Source: Chitinophaga pinensis
GTDB lineage: Bacteria; Bacteroidota; Bacteroidia; Flavobacteriales_D; Crocinitomicaceae
Reading direction: 5' to 3'
Assembly: GCA_943324745.2 (NCBI GenBank)
Contig: CALPMT020000033.1
Location: forward strand, 1 to 34,905
Length of the DNA: 34,905 nucleotides
The notes below the pieces were generated by a model, which searched no databases, was not told the origin of the DNA, and worked only from the letters and a program-made list of their open reading frames with translations. Position numbers and translations under genes: made by a program. Positions within the stretch are counted from its first letter, which is position 1, and each line of letters begins with the position of its first letter. Of this stretch, positions 1 to 5,977 are shown piece by piece.

Positions 1-100
1 ATAAAAGGAATGGGGCTGTTTCTTCGCGTGAATATGCTATAAAAGCTATTAAGCAGCAAGTGAACTCACCATTCCTTTTTCACTACATTAAAATAATAAT
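1..100. other. Unassigned left edge with an inverted repeat
   Basis: No gene can be supported here. An 11-bp inverted repeat is visible (AAAAGGAATGG at 3-13 and its complement at 69-79). The reading frame used by the FISUMP tail further right stays open to the window edge, but its residues do not resemble a FISUMP domain before about position 101. Non-homologous DNA therefore seems to be joined to the FISUMP end. The inverted repeat could be an element end or a terminator; I cannot decide. Confidence 0.3.
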
Positions 101-233
101 TCTTTGTGAATACAAACATAGGAGCAGCAGTGCTTGGAGCCGCACCCTGGACTACAGCAATGGCAATGCTTCCAGTTACAACTTCAATAAGAATAATGGC
201 TTGTCTGTTAGGTGCATTAAAGACGTTAAATGA
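101..233 (+). pseudogene. 3' remnant of a FISUMP-domain gene (copy 1)
   Basis: Read from 135, the frame gives Trp-Ser-Arg and ends in GLSVRC-IKD-VK with TGA at 231-233. That is the C-terminal end of the Fibrobacter succinogenes major paralogous (FISUMP) domain, which has a C-type-lectin-like fold. Only about 44 residues match the family; the rest of the domain (about 170 residues in the other copy, at 1631-2644) is absent. It is either a broken gene or a gene continuing left of the window in altered form. The tail shares an identical 15-nt block (201-215) with the second copy, while the codons just before it differ strongly. The family assignment is firm; the functional status is unknown. Confidence 0.65.
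132..215 (+). other. Candidate DGR variable region, copy 1
   Basis: This covers 23 codons followed by the invariant 15-nt block ttgtctgttaggtgc. It aligns without gaps to 2549-2632. Differences fall mainly on codon positions 1 and 2, while neighbouring CGC, CTG and AAG codons are unchanged. Many codons can be derived from AAC or AAT by changing adenines only (AGC, ACC, GAC, TAC, GGC, TTC). This matches the adenine-directed variation of diversity-generating retroelements. It is an inference from two sequences; no template repeat is visible. Confidence 0.45.
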
Positions 234-234
234 C

Positions 235-273
235 TTCCCTTCAATTCTTCAGGGTAAACTCCGCTCGGTCTGA
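235..273. repeat. 39-bp element, single copy after FISUMP copy 1
   Basis: The element begins directly after the FISUMP stop codon and is repeated twice in tandem at 2646-2724. Its complement contains CTGAGCGGAGT-like sequence, the same core as the 22-bp tandem repeats at 27226-27291. It therefore belongs to a dispersed intergenic repeat family. Confidence 0.7.
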
Positions 274-297
274 CGAGTAAATTATAAATTATTATTG

Positions 298-331
298 ATG
301 GGTTATGAATTAATTTCGTAACCCATTTTTT
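298..331 (+). terminator. Hairpin terminator after FISUMP copy 1
   Basis: The 8-bp arms ATGGGTTA (298-305) and TAACCCAT (319-326) are followed by a T run. The same structure recurs at 2748-2781 behind FISUMP copy 2. Confidence 0.6.
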
Positions 332-402
332 ATTTCATCAAATTTCAAACTCCATAAAGTGTTTGTATGTCTATTTTTTCGATGATGTAATATTTTGAAA
401 TT

Positions 403-436
403 CTCGTCGGTGTAGGTTTAACCCCACACCGATGAG
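403..436. terminator. Hairpin between converging FISUMP tail and MIase-like gene
   Basis: Eleven-base arms (CTCGTCGGTGT and ACACCGATGAG, one G/T wobble) flank a short loop just beyond the 3' end of the minus-strand gene at 444-719. It recurs in copy 2 at about 2861-2894. There is no clear T run on the minus strand, so calling it a terminator is tentative. Confidence 0.4.
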
Positions 437-443
437 AAAGGTT

Positions 444-719
444 TTAAATCTCTTCGTCTTTCAAAATCGGAAAAACTTCCATGGATTTTTTAAGTGGATA
501 TAATGGAAGAGTTTCCATAAGTTCCATTACTTTTTCTGTTTCTAGATCATTAAAAATTAGAATTGCGCCATTTTTGGTTTGGCGTAAAAAAAGTTGGTCT
601 AAATATCCTGCTTTTTTCCAAGCAGCAACCACTTCTCTTTCCTTTTGGATAATTTCCGGGAAATTTGAAGGTAAATTATCGATGTCGATAGTTAAAATTA
701 CGAGTGTTCTTTTTTGCAT
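444..719 (-). CDS. Small MIase/YciI-like protein (copy 1)
   Basis: A 91-residue protein with a single small alpha/beta domain. The pattern (an initial beta strand, a helix rich in E/K/A, a GYLDQLFL turn, a GAILIF strand, and an LPLYPLKKSMEVFPIL end) resembles muconolactone-isomerase-like or YciI-like dimeric ferredoxin-fold proteins. No specific reaction can be assigned. It is transcribed divergently from the HxlR regulator at 817, which often controls small detoxification or redox enzymes next to it, so it is a likely target of that regulator. A near-identical copy lies at 2902-3177, with two amino-acid changes (Leu/Phe near residue 17 and Met/Ile near residue 65). Confidence 0.75.
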   Translation of the reverse strand: MQKRTLVILTIDIDNLPSNFPEIIQKEREVVAAWKKAGYLDQLFLRQTKNGAILIFNDLETEKVMELMETLPLYPLKKSMEVFPILKDEEI

Positions 720-800
720 AGTTTCAGAATTAAATCATTTTGTTTCAAAAATATTAAATTTGTCTACTAAACACATGTAGCATTAAATTATGTGTGTAGA

Positions 801-812
801 CTAAAATTTTAG
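801..812. promoter_or_regulatory. Palindromic operator candidate before hxlR copy 1
   Basis: The perfect 12-bp palindrome CTAAAATTTTAG ends 4 bp before the HxlR start codon. A wider inverted pair, GTCTAC (761-766) and GTAGAC (794-799), surrounds the region, which also contains TAAATTTG at 755-762. The palindrome is conserved at 3259-3270 in copy 2, whereas the outer pair is mutated there. HxlR proteins often bind palindromes in the divergent promoter, so autoregulation is plausible. Confidence 0.45.
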
Positions 813-816
813 ACTA

Positions 817-1185
817 ATGGAAAATACAGGGGTTCGTAAGAATAAAAACTTCATGCCAGGCAATTGTCCGGTTGGATATACGATGAATATCATTGGAGGG
901 AAATGGAAACCGAGTATTATACATCGCATTCGAACGGATCGTAATCGGTACAGTTTGTTATTGAAATCCATTCCAGAAATTAGTAAACAAACCTTGACCA
1001 ATCAATTACGCGAATTGGAGGCGGATGGGGTGATTAGTCGCATCATTTTCCCTGAAATACCACCACGTGTAGAATATTCGATAACGGAGTTCGGTGCTAC
1101 TTTGTTGCCTATTATTGATAGTATGTATCAATGGGCGAAAGTGCATATGCCGAATTTGCCAGTGGAGGCAGAAGTGTGTGAATAA
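817..1185 (+). CDS. HxlR-family transcriptional regulator (copy 1)
   Basis: This 122-residue protein is a typical HxlR winged-helix regulator of normal length. The family hallmark CPVGYTMNIIGGKWK sits at about residues 17-31, followed by the recognition region (ISKQTLTNQLRELEADG) and the wing (PRVEYSITEFG). Cys17 is at the position of the redox-sensing cysteine of HypR/YodB-type members, and a second cysteine is near the C-terminus, so thiol or electrophile sensing is possible but unproven. The gene is divergent from the MIase-like gene at 444-719. The second copy (3275-3643) differs at about 14 nucleotides but only one amino acid (Met13/Ile), so both copies appear to have been kept under selection. 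Confidence 0.9.
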   Translation: MENTGVRKNKNFMPGNCPVGYTMNIIGGKWKPSIIHRIRTDRNRYSLLLKSIPEISKQTLTNQLRELEADGVISRIIFPEIPPRVEYSITEFGATLLPIIDSMYQWAKVHMPNLPVEAEVCE

Positions 1186-1319
1186 AGTTCTATTTTGTTT
1201 TTGAAAAGGTTAGTATTTCTATTCGGATAAATATAGAATATAGGTCTATCTTTTTTAAACTAACTGGTATTTAATTAAGTTTTAATCGTTAAATTAGATT
1301 AATAATTAATCAAAATAAA

Positions 1320-1655
1320 ATGTCAGGATTAGAAAAAAACAAACTCAACACCTCGAATCTCGTAATAGAACTTTCTTCCTTGATAGAAGAAAGCAAACAA
1401 CAAGTTGCTAAAGTTGCAAATAGTACATTGACCTTACTTTTTTGGCATGTTGGAAAACGTATTCAAGAAGAAGTACTTAAAAATGAACGTGCTGAATATG
1501 GAAAGCAAATTGTCGGGACAGTGGCACGACAATTGGAATTAAAATATGGGCGAAATTTCACAGAGAAAAATGTACGAAGAATGATACGTTTTGCACAGGA
1601 GTTTTCGGACTACAACATTTTGCCACCACTGGTGGCACAAATGGCCAAGGTTTAA
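1320..1655 (+). pseudogene. Truncated DUF1016 (YhcG-like) N-terminal fragment
   Basis: The fragment keeps about the first 107 residues of the DUF1016 N-terminal domain and loses the PDDEXK nuclease half; the complete relative at 4827-5849 has 340 residues. The first 61 or so residues are almost identical to that gene. After GKQIV (about 1513) similarity falls abruptly, so the two are not simple copies of one allele. The DUF1016 match ends near PPLVAQ at about 1640, where the sequence passes into the FISUMP reading frame in a different phase. The last residues (MAKV) come from FISUMP DNA. Probably non-functional, unless the N-terminal domain alone acts. Confidence 0.8.
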
Positions 1656-2644
1656 CAATTTGTGATGGCATACCAACATGGACAACCGGAGGTATTTGCC
1701 CTGGAAAAATTGCTTCTTTAAACTGCGCTGGGGTTTCAGTGAATGGTTCATTGAATAATGGTGCAATAGCATCAAATGTTTCTTTTGTGATAACGTATTC
1801 TGGTGGTAATGGTGGAGCCTATTCCGAACAAAGTATTAGTTCTACTAGTGTTCTTGGTTTAACAGCAACTTTACAATCAGGTTCTTTTGCGACTGGTAAC
1901 GGAAGTTTAACATTTACAGTTTCTGGTACGCCTACTTCAGTAGGAAATGCATTATTTTTAGTGACTATCGCTGGGCAGGTATGTTCTATCTCAATGGTAG
2001 TTCAAGCACAGCCTACAACAATTGGAATACCTGGTCCAAATATCACCGATGCAGAAAATAATACCTACAAAACAGTCTACATAGGTACCCAACAATGGAT
2101 GGCTGAGAACTTGAAAACTTCTAAATATAGTGATGGTTCAACGATTCTAAATATTACTGACGACAATACACAATGGCAAAACAATACCACAGGAGCATGG
2201 ACCTATTACAACAACGATGCGTCCAACAATGCAAAATACGGTAAATTATACAATTGGTATGCAGTAAGCAAAATAAGTAATGGCAATAAAAACGTATGTC
2301 CTACAGGATGGCATGTACCTACAGACTCTGAATGGACAGTTTTAACAGACTATTTAGGCGGCGAAAGCATTGCAGGCGGTAAACTAAAAGAAGTAGGCAC
2401 AACAAGCTGGAATAGCCCAAATACAGGCGCTACGAATACGTCATTATTTTCAGCTCTTCCGGGCGGGGGCCGCGGCAGCATTGGAAATTTCAACGTCATT
2501 GGCGACGGCGGTCTCTGGTGGAGTTCTACAGAGTACAATACAGGCGTTGCTTGGTACCGCTACCTGTACGGCTTCAATGTCGATGCAACCAGAAACTACG
2601 TCATTAAGATCATTGGGTTGTCTGTTAGGTGCCTCAGGGATTGA
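1631..2644 (+). pseudogene. 5'-truncated FISUMP-domain protein gene (copy 2)
   Basis: From about 1631 the frame reads GGTNGQGLTICDGIPTW, which looks like the end of a Gly-rich repeat stalk followed by a conserved linker, then an Ig-like stretch, then a complete FISUMP domain (about 2030-2644). FISUMP landmarks are IGTQQWMAENLKTSKY, GKLYNWYAV, CPTGWHVPTDSEW, LPGGGRG, WWSSTEY and a GLSVRC-LRD end. The upstream part of the gene, including any signal peptide, is missing and replaced by the DUF1016 fragment. A GTG at 1739 could start a 301-residue product, but it would have no export signal. FISUMP proteins are usually secreted or surface proteins of unknown binding function. Local GC content (for example 2455-2520) is visibly higher than in the surroundings. 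Confidence 0.75.
2465..2632 (+). other. Candidate DGR variable region, copy 2
   Basis: This is the C-terminal FISUMP stretch from GGGRG to GLSVRC. Codons such as GGC, AGC, ATT, GTC, GAC, CTC, TAC and TTC occur where family members typically have Asn, Tyr, Asp or Ser, and all are reachable from AAC/AAT by adenine substitution. The invariant 15-nt block at 2618-2632 would correspond to the 3' homology where mutagenic retrohoming starts. The assignment rests on comparison with 132-215 and knowledge of DGR targets with C-type-lectin folds. Confidence 0.45.
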
Positions 2645-2645
2645 C

Positions 2646-2724
2646 TTCCCTTCAATTCTTCAGGGTAAACTCCGCTCAGTCTGAATTCCCTTCAATTCTT
2701 CAGGGTAAACTACGCTCTGTCTGA
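2646..2724. repeat. Tandem pair of the 39-bp element
   Basis: Two units (2646-2684 and 2686-2724) follow directly behind the FISUMP stop codon. They are nearly identical to each other and to the single unit at 235-273, so copy number has changed since the segment was duplicated. Confidence 0.85.
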
Positions 2725-2747
2725 CGAAAAAATATAAAATATAAATT

Positions 2748-2781
2748 ATGGGTTATGAATTAATTTCGTAACCCATTTTTC
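2748..2781 (+). terminator. Hairpin terminator after FISUMP copy 2
   Basis: The same 8-bp stem ATGGGTTA/TAACCCAT and T run as at 298-331. Confidence 0.6.
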
Positions 2782-2901
2782 ATTTCACCAAATTTCAAAC
2801 TCCATAAAGTGTTTGTATGTCTATTTTTTCGATGATGTAATATTTTGAAATTCTCGTCGGTGTAGGTTTAACCCCACACCGATGAGAAAGATTTTTACAT
2901 G

Positions 2902-3177
2902 TTAAATCTCTTCGTCTTTCAAAATCGGGAAGACTTCCATGGATTTTTTAAGTGGATATAATGGAAGTGTTTCCATAAGTTCTATCACTTTTTCCGTTTC
3001 TAGATCATTAAAAATTAGAATTGCGCCATTTTTAGTTTGGCGTAAAAAAAGTTGGTCTAAATATCCTGCTTTTTTCCAAGCAGCAACCACTTCTCTTTCC
3101 TTTTGGATAATTTCCGGAAAATTTGAAGGGAAATTATCGATGTCGATCGTTAAAATTACGAGTGTACGTTTTTGCAT
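2902..3177 (-). CDS. Small MIase/YciI-like protein (copy 2)
   Basis: A 91-residue paralogue of the protein at 444-719, differing at two positions. It is again divergent from an HxlR regulator and backed by the same hairpin at its 3' end. The conservative replacements and intact frame indicate a working gene. The reaction is unknown; the fold resembles muconolactone isomerase or YciI. Confidence 0.75.
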   Translation of the reverse strand: MQKRTLVILTIDIDNFPSNFPEIIQKEREVVAAWKKAGYLDQLFLRQTKNGAILIFNDLETEKVIELMETLPLYPLKKSMEVFPILKDEEI

Positions 3178-3258
3178 AGTTTCAGAATTAAATCATTTTG
3201 TTTCAAAAATATTAAATTTGTCTACTAATAACAGCTAGCATTAAATTATGTATCTAGG

Positions 3259-3270
3259 CTAAAATTTTAG
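3259..3270. promoter_or_regulatory. Palindromic operator candidate before hxlR copy 2
   Basis: CTAAAATTTTAG is conserved exactly and lies 4 bp before the start codon, although surrounding bases differ from copy 1 (for example the outer GTAGAC half is lost). Confidence 0.45.
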
Positions 3271-3274
3271 ACTA

Positions 3275-3643
3275 ATGGAAAATACAGGAGTTCGTAAGAA
3301 TAAAAACTTCATACCAGGCAATTGTCCGGTTGGTTATACGATGAATATCATAGGAGGGAAGTGGAAACCGAGTATTATACATCGCATTCGAACGGATCGT
3401 AATCGGTACAGTTTGTTATTGAAATCCATTCCAGAAATCAGTAAACAAACCTTGACCAATCAATTACGCGAATTGGAGGCGGATGGGGTGATTAGCCGTA
3501 TCATTTTTCCTGAAATACCACCACGTGTCGAATATTCGATAACGGAGTTCGGTGCTACTTTGTTGCCTATTATTGATAGCATGTATCAATGGGCAAAAGT
3601 GCACATGCCGAATTTGCCAGTGGAGGCAGAGGTGTGTGAATAA
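3275..3643 (+). CDS. HxlR-family transcriptional regulator (copy 2)
   Basis: A 122-residue HxlR winged-helix protein with the CPVGYTMNIIGGKWK motif and Cys17, nearly identical to the protein at 817-1185 (Ile instead of Met at residue 13). About 13 of 14 nucleotide differences between the two genes are silent. It sits between the second MIase-like gene and the KilA-N module. Because both copies keep the same operator palindrome, the two regulators probably cross-regulate both divergent promoters. Confidence 0.9.
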   Translation: MENTGVRKNKNFIPGNCPVGYTMNIIGGKWKPSIIHRIRTDRNRYSLLLKSIPEISKQTLTNQLRELEADGVISRIIFPEIPPRVEYSITEFGATLLPIIDSMYQWAKVHMPNLPVEAEVCE

Positions 3644-3838
3644 AGTTCTATTTAGTTTTTGAAAAGGATAGTATTTCTACTCTTTTTTTAATCAAATTTT
3701 ACTTTTTCAAACTTAAATCTATAGTTTTATTAGATATTAAAACTTAAAATCATAAGAAAAATAAATTTCAATTCAACCATTAAAAAAGCATTGAATTGTG
3801 ATGATACTTAATTATTGATTTTTATAATCTTAAAACTA

Positions 3839-4657
3839 ATGGCAAATAAAATTACTGTTGAGGGAACTGATATAACAATTTTAAATCATGAAAAAAACGA
3901 TTTTATTTCCTTAACAGACATGGCTAAAAGCCAACATCAGGATGTTGTAATTATTAAATGGCTAAGTTTAAAAAATACAATTGAATACCTTGGCGAGTGG
4001 GAAGCATTGTATAACCCTAATTTTAATTATACCGAATTCGGTATAATTAAAAATGAAGCGGGTAGTAATAATTTTGTTTTGTCGGTTAAAAATTGGATTG
4101 GATTGACAAATGCAATTGGCTTGACTGCGAAAGCAGGTAGGTATGGAGGAACTTTTGGTCATAAGGATATTGCCTTTCATTTTGGAATGTGGATAAGTCC
4201 TAAATTCCAACTTCTTTTAGTTAAAGAGTATCAACGTTTAAAGGAGGAAGAGAGCAATCGATTAAAAATTGAATGGGATTTTCAAAGAATGCTTTCAAAA
4301 GTGAATTACAAAATTCATACGGATGCAATTAAAGAAAATCTTATTCCTCAGGAGTTAGTGAAAAGCCAAACGTTGATGGTATATGCCTCTGAAGCAGATG
4401 TTTTGAATATGGCATTGTTTGGAATGACTGCCAAGCAATGGCGGGATTTAAATTCTAGTGAGAAAGGTAATATTAGAGATTTAGCAACGATTCAACAATT
4501 AGTGGTTTTGTCAAATCTTGAAAGTATCAATGCTATGTTAATAGCACAAGAGATACCACAAAATCTAAGATTAATGCAATTGAACAATATTGCGATTACA
4601 CAAATGAAATCACTAGTTAATAACCAACACCTTAAAAAACTTGGGAATTTAGTGTAA
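3839..4657 (+). CDS. KilA-N domain protein
   Basis: A 272-residue protein of the Bacteroidota KilA-N family. The N-terminal KilA-N DNA-binding domain spans about residues 5-115, with typical motifs SLTDMAK, the NPNFN...KNEAGSNNF segment, GRYGGTFGHKDIAFHFGMWIS and KEYQRLKEEE. The C-terminal part (NYKIHTDAIKENLIP, MTAKQWRDLN, KGNIRDLATIQQLVVLSNLES) is the usual partner domain. The ATG at 3839 is preferred over an upstream TTG at 3815, because the family begins with MA-K at this point. KilA-N proteins come from phages and mobile DNA. The gene sits in about 1.05 kb of DNA absent from copy 1, directly before a DUF1016 nuclease, so a defence or mobile-element role is possible but not shown. Confidence 0.85.
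   Translation: MANKITVEGTDITILNHEKNDFISLTDMAKSQHQDVVIIKWLSLKNTIEYLGEWEALYNPNFNYTEFGIIKNEAGSNNFVLSVKNWIGLTNAIGLTAKAGRYGGTFGHKDIAFHFGMWISPKFQLLLVKEYQRLKEEESNRLKIEWDFQRMLSKVNYKIHTDAIKENLIPQELVKSQTLMVYASEADVLNMALFGMTAKQWRDLNSSEKGNIRDLATIQQLVVLSNLESINAMLIAQEIPQNLRLMQLNNIAITQMKSLVNNQHLKKLGNLV
4021..4052. repeat. 32-bp perfect palindrome inside the KilA-N gene
   Basis: The sequence is exactly its own reverse complement from 4021 to 4052, centred on GAATTC at 4034-4039. It encodes the NFNYTEFGIIK segment of the KilA-N domain, and the opposite strand reads NYTEFGIIK as well. It could form a cruciform or hairpin, or act as a protein-binding site. Confidence 0.85.
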
Positions 4658-4826
4658 TTTGAAGCTTCTTTAGATTTCTATGAACCAATAAATATGCAAT
4701 CTGGTCGTTCAATTTTTTCTTCAACGTTTCCTAATAAATATAGAATATAAGTCTGACATTTTTTAATCAATCGGCATTTAATTAAATTTTAATCATTAAA
4801 TTAGATTAATAATTAATCAAAATAAG

Positions 4827-5849
4827 ATGTCAGAATTAGAAAAAAACAGACTCAACACCTCGAATCTCGTACTAGAACTTTCTTCCTTGATAGAAGAAAG
4901 CAAACAACAAGTTGCTAAAGTTGCAAATAGTACATTGACCTTACTTTTTTGGCATGTTGGAAAACGTATTCAAGAAGAAGTGCTTAAAAATGAACGTGCT
5001 GAATATGGAAAGCAAATTGTTACTACTGTGTCGTTACAATTAGCAGAAAAATATGGTAGAAATTTTGAAGAGAAAAATGTGCGTAGAATGATGCAATTTT
5101 CACATGAGTTTTCAGATTTTGAAATTGTCGTTCCACTGGCACGACAATTGAGTTGGTCTCATTTTTTAATATTAATACCTTTAAAATCAAAGGAAGCAAA
5201 GTTATATTATGCGCAAAATTGCATGGAGCAAAATTGGGGAAAACGAGAACTTCGCAATCAAATTCAACGAAAGGCATTTGAACGCACTGAATTAGCGAAC
5301 ATACAATTTTTAAATTCACAGCCTGACTTGATGAACACCTTTAAAGATCCTTATGTATTGGATTTTTTGAATTTGAAAAACACCTATTTAGAAAATGATT
5401 TAGAAAAAACCATCTTACAAGAATTGGAAACCTTTGTTTTGGAATTAGGTAGAGGATTTGCTTTTATGGAACGTCAAAAACGAATGGTTATTGATGGGGA
5501 TGATTTTTATTTGGATTTATTATTTTATAATCGAACATTAAAACGCTTGGTTGCCATTGAATTAAAGTTGGGGAAGTTTGAAGCATCTCATAAGGGGCAA
5601 ATGGAATTGTATTTAAAATGGCTTAATAAATACGAAAAACAAGAAGGTGAAAACGAACCTATCGGTTTGATTTTGTGTGCTGAAAGTAATAAAGAACAAG
5701 TGGAATTACTTGAAATGCACAAAGATGGAATAATGGTAGCAGAATATTTAACTGTAATGCCTTCAAAAAAAGAACTAGAAACTAAATTACATCAGTTGTT
5801 GGTGGAAGCAAAGGAAAGAATTGAGCGTAATAGGTCTCCTATTTATTGA
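4827..5849 (+). CDS. DUF1016 / YhcG-type PDDEXK nuclease-domain protein
   Basis: A full-length (340-residue) DUF1016 family protein. The helical N-terminal domain (about 1-150) includes FWHVGKRIQEEVL, EKNVRRM and PLARQLSWSH. The C-terminal YhcG-type domain shows a PDDEXK-like nuclease core: GRGFAFMERQKR, an Asp in YLDLLFY (about residue 230) and ELKLG (E-x-K, about residues 243-245), followed by QMELYLKWL and PIGLILCAE. Such genes are widespread next to restriction-modification systems and mobile DNA, and the exact function is not established. It follows the KilA-N gene by about 170 bp. The first 194 bp of the gene are almost identical to the truncated copy at 1320. Confidence 0.85.
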   Translation: MSELEKNRLNTSNLVLELSSLIEESKQQVAKVANSTLTLLFWHVGKRIQEEVLKNERAEYGKQIVTTVSLQLAEKYGRNFEEKNVRRMMQFSHEFSDFEIVVPLARQLSWSHFLILIPLKSKEAKLYYAQNCMEQNWGKRELRNQIQRKAFERTELANIQFLNSQPDLMNTFKDPYVLDFLNLKNTYLENDLEKTILQELETFVLELGRGFAFMERQKRMVIDGDDFYLDLLFYNRTLKRLVAIELKLGKFEASHKGQMELYLKWLNKYEKQEGENEPIGLILCAESNKEQVELLEMHKDGIMVAEYLTVMPSKKELETKLHQLLVEAKERIERNRSPIY

Positions 5850-5912
5850 GAGAAGTGTTTTCATTTTAAGCACTATTCATTAACTAGAGTGACAACGAAT
5901 AAGCTGTAAATT

Positions 5913-5940
5913 AAAAGGCCATCTTTTCAGACAGCCTTTT
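5913..5940. terminator. Hairpin between converging genes
   Basis: AAAAGGC at 5913-5919 and GCCTTTT at 5934-5940 form an A/T-flanked stem suited to terminate transcription from both sides. It lies between the DUF1016 gene and the minus-strand dehydrogenase-like gene. Confidence 0.55.
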
Positions 5941-5977
5941 GGTGTAATAAACCTTTTAATTTATTCCGTACACTAAA

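Larger units (their letters stand above)
201..1223. repeat. Segmental duplication, copy 1
   Basis: This stretch, from the 3' end of FISUMP through the MIase-like and HxlR genes, is repeated at 2618-3681 with only a few percent difference. Within the genes the offset is a constant 2458 bp. The extra 40 bp near the start comes from the additional 39-bp element in copy 2. Homology resumes at 1227-1513 (matching 4734-5020), because about 1.05 kb with the KilA-N gene is present only in copy 2. Confidence 0.9.
2618..3681. repeat. Segmental duplication, copy 2
   Basis: This is the partner of 201-1223. It carries the 3' end of FISUMP, the terminator, the MIase-like gene and HxlR. Similarity stops abruptly after 3681, where the KilA-N module begins, and resumes at 4734. 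Confidence 0.9.

Noticed and set aside
1539..1775. Minus-strand open frame across the DUF1016/FISUMP junction
   Set aside because: It is a shadow of the two plus-strand fragments and has no recognisable domain.
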